Assembly: GCF_000688395.1 (NCBI RefSeq)
Contig: NZ_JIAG01000001.1
Location: 124,001-188,000, forward strand
DNA length: 64,000 bases
Direction: 5' to 3'
Source: Haematomicrobium sanguinis DSM 21259
Lineage (GTDB): Bacteria; Actinomycetota; Actinomycetes; Actinomycetales; Micrococcaceae
Part shown: positions 33,517-41,968 of the stretch, in pieces
Layout: each line of letters begins with the position of its first letter
Numbering within the stretch: the first letter of the stretch is position 1
Position numbers and translations under genes: made by a program
The notes under the pieces: model-generated
Told to the model about the DNA's origin: nothing
Database searches by the model: none
What the model saw: only the letters and a program-made list of their open reading frames with translations

Positions 33517-34356
33517 TTACTTGACCGCGCCCATCGACAAACCACGCACCAGCTGGCGCTGCGCGATCCATCCGGCGATGACCACCGGCAGCGAGGCGAG
33601 CACGGATGCGGCCGAGAGCTTGGCAAGGAACAATCCCTCGGAGGTCATTTGAGAGACCAGGAACACCGGCACGGTTTGCGCCCGGGCGGCGGTAAGGTTT
33701 AGCGCGAAGAAGAACTCGTTCCAGGCGAAGATCACGCAGATGAGCGCGGTCGCGGCGAGCCCCGGGGCCACCATCGGCATCAGTACCGTGCGCAGCGTTT
33801 TGAGCAGCCCGGCGCCGTCGAGCTGGGCGGCCTCCAAGACTTCCTCCGGCACCTCCTCGAAAAACGAGCGCATCATCCACACCGCAATCGGCAGGTTCAT
33901 CGCGGTGTAGAGGATGATGAGCGTGAACACGTTGTCAAGCATTTTGAGTTGCCCGGAGATCACGTAGATCGGGATGATCACCGCCACCACCGGCAACATC
34001 TTGGTCGAGATGAAGAAGAACAGCACGTCCTGGGTCTTTTTGACCGGCCGGATCGAGAGCGCGTAGGACGCCGGCACCGCGAGCAAGATCACCAGGATCG
34101 TGGAGACGCCGGTCGCGATCAGTGAGTTCAAGAAGTACTGGCCCGCGCCGCTGTTCAGCAGCGCGGCATACTGGTCAAAGGTCGGCTCGAAAAAGAACTT
34201 CGGCGGGTTGGATGCCGCGTCCGCTTCCTGCTTGAAGGACGTCACCACCATCCACACCACCGGGACAAACACCAGCAGCCCGATCAGCCAAGTGAGCGTG
34301 GTCAGCGCCGACGCGCCAACCTTGTTTCCGCGTTGCACGGTCTCAATTTGTGCCAT
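33517..34356 (-). CDS. Sugar/polyol ABC transporter permease, MalG-like
   Basis: 279 residues, about six membrane segments, with the binding-protein-dependent transport motif EEVLEAAQLDGAGLLKTLRTVLMPMVAPGLAA (EAA loop contacting the ATPase) and the usual ending QRQLVRGLSMGAVK. It is the last gene of the operon binding protein-MalF-MalG. No ATPase gene is in the cluster, so a shared MsiK-like ATPase elsewhere probably powers it. Confidence 0.93.
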   Translation of the reverse strand: MAQIETVQRGNKVGASALTTLTWLIGLLVFVPVVWMVVTSFKQEADAASNPPKFFFEPTFDQYAALLNSGAGQYFLNSLIATGVSTILVILLAVPASYALSIRPVKKTQDVLFFFISTKMLPVVAVIIPIYVISGQLKMLDNVFTLIILYTAMNLPIAVWMMRSFFEEVPEEVLEAAQLDGAGLLKTLRTVLMPMVAPGLAATALICVIFAWNEFFFALNLTAARAQTVPVFLVSQMTSEGLFLAKLSAASVLASLPVVIAGWIAQRQLVRGLSMGAVK

Positions 34357-34366
34357 AGGAAAGTCC

Positions 34367-35326
34367 TTAGTTGTTCTTCTGGTCGAAGCTGCGGAAAATC
34401 AGGCGCAGGGCAAAGGTGGCGACAATGATCGTCGCGATCACCACAATCACGCCCATCGCCGAGGCCTGGCCAATGTCGAATCCGAGGAACGCGCGCTGAT
34501 AAATGTAGAACGGCAGGTTCGCACTGGCGGTGCCGGGCCCGCCGGCGGTCATCAAGTAAATCTGGTCGAAGGTGTTCACCACGTAGATCGCGCCGAGCAG
34601 AATGCCAAGCTCAATGTAGCGGCGCAATTGCGGCAACGTCACCGACACGAACGTGCGCCACGCCCCGGCGCCGTCCATCGACGCCGCCTCCAGCACGTCG
34701 CGCGGCTGCGCCTGCAACCCGGCGAGCACCAGCAGCATCATGAACGGCGTCCACTGCCACACGAGCGAAAACAGGATCGAGATGATCGGGAACTGGGTGG
34801 TCCATGCGACCGGCGCAATCCCGAACAGCCCCAGGAACCAGTTGACCAGTCCAAAGTCCGGGTTCAGCATCGACACCGACCACAACAGCGATCCGGCAAC
34901 CGGCATGATCAGATATGGCGTGATCATCATGGTGCGCACAATGCCCTGACCGCGGAATTTGCGGTCCAGCAGCAGCGCAAACACAATACCGAGCAGCATC
35001 GACACAATCACGCACGCGAGCGTGATCAGCACCGAATTGAACGCCGCCTGCCGGAACACCGCATCCTGAAAAATGTCGATGTAGTTCTGGAACCAGACAA
35101 ATTGCTCGCCGCCGGGGCGCAGCAGGTTCCAGGACTGCAGCGAGTACCAGATGGTCAGCAGGAAGGGGACTTGGGTGACGATGATGGTGAAGATGAGTGC
35201 GGGCAACAATGGAGCACGACGACGCCACGCCTCAGCTCGGCTCATCCCACCTTTATTTTTACTCACCTTGAGCGCGGCCTTCTGCTGCTCGCGCCGGTGA
35301 TGGCGGTCAACCAGGGTGGTGCTCAT
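34367..35326 (-). CDS. Sugar/polyol ABC transporter permease, MalF-like
   Basis: 319 residues; a basic cytoplasmic head, about six membrane segments and the EAA-type loop DVLEAASMDGAGAWRTFVSVTLPQLRR. Blocks such as WYSLQSWNLLRPGGEQFVWFQNY are typical of CUT1 sugar importers. It overlaps the binding-protein stop by 4 nt and is 10 nt ahead of the MalG-like gene. Confidence 0.93.
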   Translation of the reverse strand: MSTTLVDRHHRREQQKAALKVSKNKGGMSRAEAWRRRAPLLPALIFTIIVTQVPFLLTIWYSLQSWNLLRPGGEQFVWFQNYIDIFQDAVFRQAAFNSVLITLACVIVSMLLGIVFALLLDRKFRGQGIVRTMMITPYLIMPVAGSLLWSVSMLNPDFGLVNWFLGLFGIAPVAWTTQFPIISILFSLVWQWTPFMMLLVLAGLQAQPRDVLEAASMDGAGAWRTFVSVTLPQLRRYIELGILLGAIYVVNTFDQIYLMTAGGPGTASANLPFYIYQRAFLGFDIGQASAMGVIVVIATIIVATFALRLIFRSFDQKNN

Positions 35327-36720
35327 CGGTTCTGCCCTTCTCTCTGATAGCTCGCCCCGACGGTTTGGGCGTAGCGCTGCGACTGAGCAAGCGCATCATC
35401 GATGCTGGTTTGACCGGCGATGCTGGCCGAAATTTGTTGGGCGACCCGGGTACCGAGATCTTGGAACTCCGGGATGGCCACGAACTGGATACCCTCGTAC
35501 GGAACCGGTTCGGTCATGGTGTTTTCCTGTGTCGCATTCTGCATAGCGTTCAGGGTGGGTTCCGCGTAAGCCTGGGACACCTCGCGGTATTCGGGAATTT
35601 CGTAAGTGGACTGGCGGCTGCCGGGCGGGACCCGCTCCCAGGCGATCTCTTCGCCGACCAAACGCATGTATTCCTTGTTGGTCATCCACTGGATGAAGCT
35701 CCACGCCTCGTCCTTGACTTGGGAGGTCGCCGGGATAGCGAGCGACCAGGAATAGAGCCACCCGGCGGCGTCCGTCTTATTGGTCGGCGCCGGCGCGTAC
35801 CCGACTTTGCCCGCAACCAGGGACCCGTTCGGGTCTTCGACGGAGGAGACCATGGCGGTCGCGTCATACCACATGGCGGTTTGGCCCTGGGTAAATCGGG
35901 TGATGCAATCGCCGTAACCGGAGGTCGCAGCGCCGGGTTGGCCAAAGTCCTGCAGCAGTTTGACGTAGGCGTTGACGGCCTCTTTGACGTCGGCGCTTTC
36001 CAATTGCGCGTTCCAGTCCATGTCAAACCAGCGGCCGCCATAGGTATTGATGACCGTATCGAGCGGAGCCATGACCTCGCCCCACCCGGCCAGTCCGCGC
36101 AGCACAATGCCGGTGAAGTTCTCTTGCGAACCGTCCAAGGTTTGGGCAAAGGAGCGGATGTCCTCCCAGCTCGGCGCCGTGGGCATCACCAAGCCGGCTT
36201 GCTCAAAGAGGTCTTTGCGGTACGCGACGAAGCTGGATTCACCGTAGAAAGGCACCGAGTAGAGGTTGTCCTCATAGGACAGCGCGGCCCGGACCGAGGG
36301 GATGAAGTCAGCCGGATCGTAGCCTGCGGTGCCCTCCGCGTAGGGTTGCAGGTTGGTGATCCACCCGTTCTTGGCCCACTGTGCGGTCTCGTAGTTGGAA
36401 ATCATGACGACATCGAATTCGCCGCCCTGGGTCGCCACCGAGGTGGTGATCTTGGCGCGCGCCTCGTTCTCCGGAAGCGACACAAATCGCGGGTTGATAT
36501 TGGGGAACTTGTCCCGGAAATCCTGTTGCAAGGAGATGGCGTCGGTCATTTGCGGGTTGGACACGATCGCCACCACAATGTCCTTTTGCGAACCGGAGCC
36601 GCTCGGCGCACATCCGGCGAGCGAGAGCCCGGCCGCGGCGCCAAGGCCCAAGGCGCCGGCCAGAGCGCGCCGCCGGCTGATCGGCGTGGAACTCCATGAT
36701 GGTGGGGGTGAAAGCCTCAT
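35323..36720 (-). CDS. Sugar/polyol-binding lipoprotein of the ABC importer
   Basis: A 465-residue CUT1 solute-binding protein. The signal has ISRRRALAGALGLGAAAGLS then lipobox LAGC, a Tat-type lipoprotein signal. The mature part shows GEFDVVMISNYETAQWAKNGWI, YSVPFYGESSFVAYRKDLFEQAG and TNKTDAAGWLYSWSLAIP. ATG 36720 has GAGGACGG about 10 nt upstream and was preferred over a start 23 codons earlier. The promoter region carries SorC-type operators. Polyol ligand is inferred from the neighbouring dehydrogenase and kinase. Confidence 0.92.
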   Translation of the reverse strand: MRLSPPPSWSSTPISRRRALAGALGLGAAAGLSLAGCAPSGSGSQKDIVVAIVSNPQMTDAISLQQDFRDKFPNINPRFVSLPENEARAKITTSVATQGGEFDVVMISNYETAQWAKNGWITNLQPYAEGTAGYDPADFIPSVRAALSYEDNLYSVPFYGESSFVAYRKDLFEQAGLVMPTAPSWEDIRSFAQTLDGSQENFTGIVLRGLAGWGEVMAPLDTVINTYGGRWFDMDWNAQLESADVKEAVNAYVKLLQDFGQPGAATSGYGDCITRFTQGQTAMWYDATAMVSSVEDPNGSLVAGKVGYAPAPTNKTDAAGWLYSWSLAIPATSQVKDEAWSFIQWMTNKEYMRLVGEEIAWERVPPGSRQSTYEIPEYREVSQAYAEPTLNAMQNATQENTMTEPVPYEGIQFVAIPEFQDLGTRVAQQISASIAGQTSIDDALAQSQRYAQTVGASYQREGQNR

Positions 36721-36782
36721 TGATTCCGTCCTCGTTTGCGCGAGTGGTGCATCCGCACCGCGCCACGCCCTGTCCATGCTAC

Positions 36783-36871
36783 TGCTCAATTGAGCAAACC
36801 GTAACGCTCATTTGATACCTGACTCTACTCAGTTATACTCATTTGAGCAATAGCTACCGCTCAAAAGTTTC
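36783..36871. promoter_or_regulatory. SorC-type operator array between the importer and the regulator
   Basis: Site 1 TGCTCAATTGAGCA (36783-36796) is a perfect palindrome; site 2 CGCTCATTTGATAC (36805-36818); site 3 TACTCATTTGAGCA (36836-36849); site 4 is a half-site CGCTCAA (from 36858). Centres of 1-2 and 3-4 are 22 bp apart, two helical turns. The same sites occur upstream of the polyol dehydrogenase (40912-40947). Confidence 0.8.
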
Positions 36872-36905
36872 ACCCTTGAGCGCCGATCGAAGATCTGGAG
36901 TCTCC

Positions 36906-37850
36906 ATGACCGAGGCCTCACACTTGCAACTCCTGGTCGATATCGGCCGCGATCACTATCTCTTGGGCAAATCCAAGGTGGAGCTCTCCAACGCCTACAA
37001 CATCTCGCGTTTCCACGTGGCCCGCCTCCTCGATGAAGCGCGCGCACTCGGCATTGTGCGCATCGAGGTCGGACTCCCGGCCACATTGCAAACCCCGAGC
37101 GAGAACGGTCTCGCCGCGCGCCTGGGCATAGACCGCCTCATCATCGCCGGCAGCAGCGACGACTTCGATGCCAACCGCCCGGCCCTCGCCAAGGCGACCG
37201 CCCGCGAAATCGAGACCGCGTGCACGGCGGGCCAGACGCTCGGCATCTCCTGGTCCCGCACCCTGGACGCAGCCGTCCAAGAGGTCACCAGCATGCCCAA
37301 GGTCAACCTCGTCCAACTCGCCGGCGCCCTCCCCACCAATTCCTCGGCGAGCCCGTTCGAACTCGTGCAACGCCTCCGCAATCTCTCCGGCGGCCGCGCC
37401 TGGCCGCTCTGGGCCCCGCTCATCGTCGATTCGGCGGCCACCGCCCGCGGGCTCCGCTCACAACCGGAAATCAAGGCCGCACTCACCCAGGCCAACCACC
37501 TGGACGCCGCCGTCGTCGCGATCGGCGCCTGGGCGCCCGAGCGCTCCACGGTCTGGGATTACGTGGGAACCAAGGAGCACCGCGCCGCCACCCGCGCGGG
37601 CGCCATCGCCGAGTGCTCCGCGCGCCTCTACAACCAGGACGGCACACCGGTCGCCACGGAACTGGGCGACCGCGTCATCGCCGTCACCTTGGAACAACTC
37701 GCCAAAACCCCCAAGGTCATCGCGGTGGCGCGCGGCACGGCAGCGGCCGAAGGCATCCTCGCGGCCGCCAAGGGCGGATTTATTACGACGGCGATAGTCG
37801 ACTCGCCGCTCGCATCTCGCCTTTCCGAGCTCTTGGGAGATGCGGCATGA
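36906..37850 (+). CDS. SorC-family transcriptional regulator of polyol use
   Basis: 314 residues: short N-terminal helix-turn-helix (YLLGKSKVELSNAYNISRFHVARLLDEARALGIVRIEV) and a sugar-binding domain with LGISWSRTLDAAVQ, VNLVQLAGALPTN, VVAIGAWAPERSTVWDYV and VIAVARGTAAAEGILAAAKGG. It corresponds in role to regulators such as AtlR of Corynebacterium arabitol use. ATG 36906 with GGAG 5 nt upstream gives the standard N-terminus. Overlaps the kinase start by 4 nt (ATGA). Confidence 0.92.
   Translation: MTEASHLQLLVDIGRDHYLLGKSKVELSNAYNISRFHVARLLDEARALGIVRIEVGLPATLQTPSENGLAARLGIDRLIIAGSSDDFDANRPALAKATAREIETACTAGQTLGISWSRTLDAAVQEVTSMPKVNLVQLAGALPTNSSASPFELVQRLRNLSGGRAWPLWAPLIVDSAATARGLRSQPEIKAALTQANHLDAAVVAIGAWAPERSTVWDYVGTKEHRAATRAGAIAECSARLYNQDGTPVATELGDRVIAVTLEQLAKTPKVIAVARGTAAAEGILAAAKGGFITTAIVDSPLASRLSELLGDAA
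37508..37516 (-). repeat. ACGACGGCG core in the SorC gene
   Basis: Over codons for DAAVVAIG; may be a chance match to Ala-Val-Val codons. Confidence 0.35.
37785..37793 (+). repeat. ACGACGGCG dispersed repeat, TT variant, in the SorC gene
   Basis: Reads ATTACGACGGCGATAG, encoding ITTAI near the SorC C-terminus. Confidence 0.55.
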
Positions 37851-39253
37851 GGGCTGTCGTCGGTGTGGATTCGTCGACACAGTCCTGCAAGGTGGTCGTG
37901 GTTAATGCCGAATCCGGTGAGGTGGTGCGTCAGGCGAGCGTCGCGCACCCGGAGGGCACCGCCGTCGATCCTCACGCCTGGACCGCGGCACTGAGGCAAG
38001 CATGGGATGACGCCGGAGTCGAGAACGTGGATGAGCTACTGGGCGTGAGCGTTGGCGGGCAGCAGCACGGCATGGTGGCGCTTGACCACGATGGCGAGCC
38101 GGTGTTTGACGCGCTCTTGTGGAATGACACGCGGAGCGCGGCGCAGGCGGAGCGGATGGTTGCCGAGCGCGGGGTGCCGTTTTGGGTGGCGACGGTCGGA
38201 TCGGCACCGGTGGCATCGCTGACGTTGACCAAGCTGGCGTGGCTGCGCGAGGCGGAGCCCGCGGTGGCCGCGCGGGTGGCAAGCGTGGGGCTGCCGCACG
38301 ATTTTCTCAACCTGCAATTGACCGGCGAGTTGTTTACCGATCGCTCGGACGCGTCGGGGACCGGGTACTTTGATCCGGCGTCGGGGACGTATCTGCCGGA
38401 GTTGCTGGAAGAATACTTCGGCGCGGTGCCTCAGCTGTCGCGAGTAGTCGCGCCGGGCTACGCAGGTGGGACATTGTCCGCGTCCTGGAGCACGCGGCAC
38501 GCGGGTACGCCGGTTGCCGCCGGCGCCGGTGACAATGCGGCGGCCGCCCTGGGGCTTGGGCTCGAGCGGGGCGATGTGGCCGTGTCGATTGGCACAAGCG
38601 GCACCGTTTTTGCCTCGACGGATAGGCCTGTTGCCGACGCGACCGGCGCCATCAACGGTTTCGCCGACGCGACCGGGCGATTCCTTCCACTGCTGGCGAC
38701 ATTGAACGCGGCGCGAGTATTTACGGCGACGGCTGAGATGTTGGGCGTCGATTTGGCGGAGTTCGATCGGCTCGCGAGCGAGGGTGCTCCCGACGCGGAC
38801 GGCCTGACCATGATCCCGTATTTGGACGGTGAACGCAGCCCCAATCTGCCGGACGCGACCGGTGCGCTTCTCGGTCTGACACGCGCGGGAATGTCTCCGG
38901 AAAACTTGGCGCGCGCTGCGGTGCTCGGGGTCCTCGCCTCGCTGGCCGAAGGGTTGGAGAAGCTCAAGGCGCAGGGCGTCCCTGTGGAACGGGTTCTGCT
39001 CATTGGCGGCGGCTCGAAGTCCCGCTCGGTTCGCGAGGCGAGCGCTTCCATGTTTGGCGTTCCTGTGGCGGTTCCCCAACCTCACGAATATGTGGCCCTT
39101 GGTGCGGCGCGGCAAGCGATGTGGGCGGCAACCGGCGAGCTGCCGAATTGGCGTCCGGCGCTTACCGAAGAAATGACGCCGTGCGGAGACTGGGCCGCAG
39201 AGACCCTCGGCCGTTATCGCGACGCCCGCGAGCGCCTCCACCCAGGTTCCTAG
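37847..39253 (+). CDS. xylB: FGGY carbohydrate kinase, xylulokinase-type
   Basis: 468 residues: VVGVDSSTQSCKVVVVNAESGEV (ATP/phosphate loop), VSVGGQQHGMVALD, LLWNDTRS, catalytic Asp in PVAAGAGDNAAAALGLGL, VSIGTSGTVFA, and RVLLIGGGSKSRSVREASASMFGVPV. The GGQQHGMV block is typical of xylulokinases. With the polyol dehydrogenase it would phosphorylate D-xylulose formed from D-arabinitol or xylitol. ATG 37847 overlaps the sorC stop. Confidence 0.93.
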   Translation: MRAVVGVDSSTQSCKVVVVNAESGEVVRQASVAHPEGTAVDPHAWTAALRQAWDDAGVENVDELLGVSVGGQQHGMVALDHDGEPVFDALLWNDTRSAAQAERMVAERGVPFWVATVGSAPVASLTLTKLAWLREAEPAVAARVASVGLPHDFLNLQLTGELFTDRSDASGTGYFDPASGTYLPELLEEYFGAVPQLSRVVAPGYAGGTLSASWSTRHAGTPVAAGAGDNAAAALGLGLERGDVAVSIGTSGTVFASTDRPVADATGAINGFADATGRFLPLLATLNAARVFTATAEMLGVDLAEFDRLASEGAPDADGLTMIPYLDGERSPNLPDATGALLGLTRAGMSPENLARAAVLGVLASLAEGLEKLKAQGVPVERVLLIGGGSKSRSVREASASMFGVPVAVPQPHEYVALGAARQAMWAATGELPNWRPALTEEMTPCGDWAAETLGRYRDARERLHPGS

Positions 39254-39275
39254 CGCGAGTCCTCATCTCGTGTTC

Positions 39276-39338
39276 TCGCGAGTTGCCATGTACAACGCTT
39301 TCGCCTGCGCCATACGCGTTGCATATGGCAACTCGCGA
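39276..39338. repeat. Intergenic inverted repeat, arms 23 nt
   Basis: Arms TCGCGAGTTGCCAT...CAACGC (39276-39298) and their complement at 39316-39338, two mismatches, 17-nt loop. It lies between convergent xylB and mtlD and could act as a two-way terminator, but the stem is long for that. Confidence 0.75.
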
Positions 39339-39370
39339 ACCGCGGAGCCAGCACCTGACCTCCACAAACT

Positions 39371-40891
39371 CTAGGTCAGCAACTCGATCGTCGCCTTGGC
39401 ACCCCTTTGATGCAGCACCGCGAGTGCCGCCTGATACGCCTCCACAAACCGCGGCTCACCCGCCAATGGCCCAAACAACTCCTGATTGCGCACAAACGCC
39501 AACGCGTCCTCGCCCTGCGAAGCTGCCGCGGCCATGCGCTCCTCGCGAAGCCGATCCACCACCTCAATCGCGGCACCAACCTCATCCGTCCCTTCGGCGT
39601 ACCGCGCCCAGGAGGCGACGATTCCCGCCGAACGCAACACCTCGCCGTCGTTCTTTAAATTCTCTATGATCACCGGCACAAGCCACTTGGGGATCCGGTC
39701 CGAACTCTCCGCCGCCAGCCGCGCGACGGTGTCCTTGATGTGCGCGTTGGAGAAGCGCTCGATCAGCTGGGTTTTGTACTCGTCCAGGTCGATGCCGGGC
39801 ACGGGCCGGAGCGTCGGCGTCGCCTCGCGGTCCATGTACGCGCGCAGGAACGCGGCAAATGCGGGGTCTTGGGCGACCTCATGCGCGTAGGTGTACCCGG
39901 CGAGCCGCCCGAAATAGGCCATCCCCTGGTGCGAGGCGTTGAGCAGCCGCAGCTTCATGAGCTCATACGGCTCCACGTCCGCGACGACCTGCACCCCCGC
40001 GTCCTCATACGGCGGCCGCCCGTCCGTGAACGAGTCCTCCAGCACCCACTGCGTGAAGTCCTCGGAAACCACCGGCCACTCATCGGCAATCCCGTAATCG
40101 GCGGCGACCATCTCAATGTCCGCGGGCGTGGTGACCGGCGTGATCCGGTCCACCATCGAATTCGGGAACCGCATGTTGGCGCGCATCCACTCGCCGAGTC
40201 CCGGCTCGCTCAGCTCGGCAAACGCGGTAAACATGGCCTCGGCAGTGTGCCCATTGCCTTGGATATTGTCGCAAGACATGATGGTGAGCGGCTTGGTACC
40301 AGATGCACGACGGCGTTTAATCGCCTCGGTCACGAGCCCAAAGACAGTGCGTGGCTGAGTGGGATTGTCCAGGTCGGCACGTATTGCCGGATTGCTCGCG
40401 TCGAATTCGCCGGTCGACTGGTTGAAGTTGTAGCCGCCTTCGGTCACGGTGAGCGAGACGATTTTGGTGTCCGGATGTGCGATGCGCTCGATCACTGCGT
40501 TCGGGTCATCGGGGGCGAAGAGGTACTCGACGATGGAGCCGATGACGCGGGGATCCTGTGTGCCGTCGGGGGCTTTCGTCACGAGGGTGTAGAGGCAGTC
40601 TTGGTCCGCCATGACGTTTTTCATGCGCTCGTCGCCGTGCAGGACGCCGACCCCGCACAACCCCCAGTCCAGCGCTTTGCCCTGGTTCATGAGGCGGTCC
40701 AGGTACATGGCCTGGTGTGCCCGGTGGAAGCCGCCAACGCCAAAATGCACAATCCCGACCGCGACCTTTGTCCGGTCATACGCGGGTAGACCGACCTCGG
40801 GTGAGCGATCCGCAATGGCCGCAAGGTTCGCCTGGTTTAGGGGTATTGCGGGGGCGGCTTGTTCGTGGGCGGCGTCGGATTCCGGATTCAT
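39371..40891 (-). CDS. mtlD: Mannitol/D-arabinitol 2-dehydrogenase
   Basis: 506 residues of the polyol-specific long-chain dehydrogenase family: IVHFGVGGFHRAHQAMYLDRL (NAD-binding), MSCDNIQGNGH, and the catalytic Lys...Asn-x-x-His motif in LMKLRLLNASHQGMAY. It oxidises mannitol to fructose or D-arabinitol to D-xylulose; the xylulokinase partner favours the latter. A -10 TAGGCT (minus strand, 40898-40903) lies 6 nt before the ATG. The upstream operator pair overlaps the expected -35, as for a repressor. Confidence 0.92.
   Translation of the reverse strand: MNPESDAAHEQAAPAIPLNQANLAAIADRSPEVGLPAYDRTKVAVGIVHFGVGGFHRAHQAMYLDRLMNQGKALDWGLCGVGVLHGDERMKNVMADQDCLYTLVTKAPDGTQDPRVIGSIVEYLFAPDDPNAVIERIAHPDTKIVSLTVTEGGYNFNQSTGEFDASNPAIRADLDNPTQPRTVFGLVTEAIKRRRASGTKPLTIMSCDNIQGNGHTAEAMFTAFAELSEPGLGEWMRANMRFPNSMVDRITPVTTPADIEMVAADYGIADEWPVVSEDFTQWVLEDSFTDGRPPYEDAGVQVVADVEPYELMKLRLLNASHQGMAYFGRLAGYTYAHEVAQDPAFAAFLRAYMDREATPTLRPVPGIDLDEYKTQLIERFSNAHIKDTVARLAAESSDRIPKWLVPVIIENLKNDGEVLRSAGIVASWARYAEGTDEVGAAIEVVDRLREERMAAAASQGEDALAFVRNQELFGPLAGEPRFVEAYQAALAVLHQRGAKATIELLT
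39643..39655 (-). repeat. Full 13-mer repeat AAGAACGACGGCG
   Basis: Coding-direction copy in mtlD, encoding LKNDGEVL. Confidence 0.72.
40307..40315 (+). repeat. ACGACGGCG core, GC variant, in mtlD
   Basis: Antisense to mtlD over IKRRRASG codons. Confidence 0.45.
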
Positions 40892-40911
40892 AACCCCAGC
40901 CTACTCGCGTC

Positions 40912-40947
40912 TACTCATATGAGCAATGCCTTACGCTCACATGAGCA
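40912..40947. promoter_or_regulatory. SorC-type operator pair of the polyol dehydrogenase
   Basis: TACTCATATGAGCA (40912-40925) and CGCTCACATGAGCA (40934-40947), centres exactly 22 bp apart, matching the array at 36783-36871. Confidence 0.82.
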
Positions 40948-40968
40948 CCCCGCTCCCCCTTCCGCCAC

Positions 40969-41028
40969 TCATCCGCTAATTGCGTTTTCATCCGGCAATT
41001 GCGTCATGAAAATGCAATCAGGGGATGA
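40969..41028. repeat. 60-bp palindromic repeat, family A, copy 3
   Basis: Arms 40969-40991 and 41006-41028, centre CCGGCAATTGCGTC. It lies in the divergent intergenic region, right after the mtlD operators and 31 bp before the hydrolase start. Confidence 0.85.
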
Positions 41029-41059
41029 ACCGCGGTCGGGGAGCGGGGAGAATGGTGGC

Positions 41060-41893
41060 ATGGACGCGACCCGAACGCTCAGCGAACGCAACATCGGCAC
41101 CAGCGGCGGCGCTCTGCACCTTTACGAGTGGATGCCAAGCGAGCGTTCCGGCACTGAGGCCGTCGCCTTGTTGCTACACGGCGGCCCCGGTCTCTGGTTC
41201 AACCTCGACGACCTTGTGCCGCTTTTGCCGCCCACGCACACCGTGATCGGTTACGACCAGCGCGGATGCGGCCACTCCACAGGGACCGGCCCCTATTCAT
41301 TGGACCAGCAAGTCGCCGACGTCGACACCGTCCGTGCCGCTTCTGGCGCCGAAACCGTGTGCATTCTCGGTCATTCCGCCGGGGCGAATCTGGCTCTTGC
41401 CTATGCCATGACCTTCCCACACCGGGTACGGTCGTTGACCTATCTCAGCGGCACGGGGATCGGCGACTGGCGCCCCGATTACCGCTCCGAAAGAGAGCGG
41501 CGCCTCGGCCCCGAGCGGCTAGCAAGACTCCGCGAACTGGGCCAGCTCGCCACAAGGAACCCGGCGCAAGAGCGTGAGTTCCGCCTGCTTTCCTGGTGCA
41601 CCGATTACAGTGACGTCGAGACCGGGCTCGCCCTCGCCGAGCATGACGCCGATGCGACGTTTGCCATCAACGTGGATGCCAACAAGAGCATTGGCGACCC
41701 CGATTTCTCGCAACTGTCCGCGATCGAGGTGCCTATCGCCGTCGTACATGGGGAAGCCGACCCGCGCCCATACTGGAGCGCGAAAATGCTTGCCGATGCC
41801 CTCCCGAGCGCCACTTTCACCCTCATCCCGAACGCGGGACACAACCCGTGGCGGGAAAACCCGGACGCGACCCGCGCCGCCCTCCTCATTTGA
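41060..41893 (+). CDS. Alpha/beta hydrolase, prolyl aminopeptidase-like
   Basis: 277 residues with HGGPG, VIGYDQRGCGHSTGTGPYSL, nucleophile Ser in ILGHSAGANLALAYA, and the C-terminal His in IPNAGHNPWRENP. The HGGPG and DQRGCGHS pair is typical of proline iminopeptidases (family S33), but substrate is open. ATG 41060 follows GGGGAGAATGG. The stop TGA lies at the edge of palindrome family B copy 2. Confidence 0.88.
   Translation: MDATRTLSERNIGTSGGALHLYEWMPSERSGTEAVALLLHGGPGLWFNLDDLVPLLPPTHTVIGYDQRGCGHSTGTGPYSLDQQVADVDTVRAASGAETVCILGHSAGANLALAYAMTFPHRVRSLTYLSGTGIGDWRPDYRSERERRLGPERLARLRELGQLATRNPAQEREFRLLSWCTDYSDVETGLALAEHDADATFAINVDANKSIGDPDFSQLSAIEVPIAVVHGEADPRPYWSAKMLADALPSATFTLIPNAGHNPWRENPDATRAALLI
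41737..41745 (-). repeat. ACGACGGCG core, GT variant, in the hydrolase
   Basis: Over codons for IAVVHGE; possibly chance. Confidence 0.4.
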
Positions 41894-41962
41894 CATCCCC
41901 GTACCGCACAAATTGAGCCGTGTGCGGCTCTTAAAATGCGGTACGGGGATGCGAAACGAGGG
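41894..41962. repeat. Palindromic repeat, family B, copy 2
   Basis: Arms CATCCCCGTACCGCA (41894-41908) and TGCGGTACGGGGATG (41937-41951), inner GAGCCG / CGGCTC, then GCGAAACGAGGG as in copy 1 at 33435. It joins the stops of the convergent hydrolase and M20 genes. Confidence 0.82.
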
Positions 41963-41968
41963 GGGGAG

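Noticed and set aside
37508-37516. This copy and those at 30237, 40307 and 41737 as strong members of the dispersed repeat
   Set aside because: They fall on natural Ala-Val-Val or Arg codons with no shared flank, so chance is likely; I keep them in the count but do not build on them.
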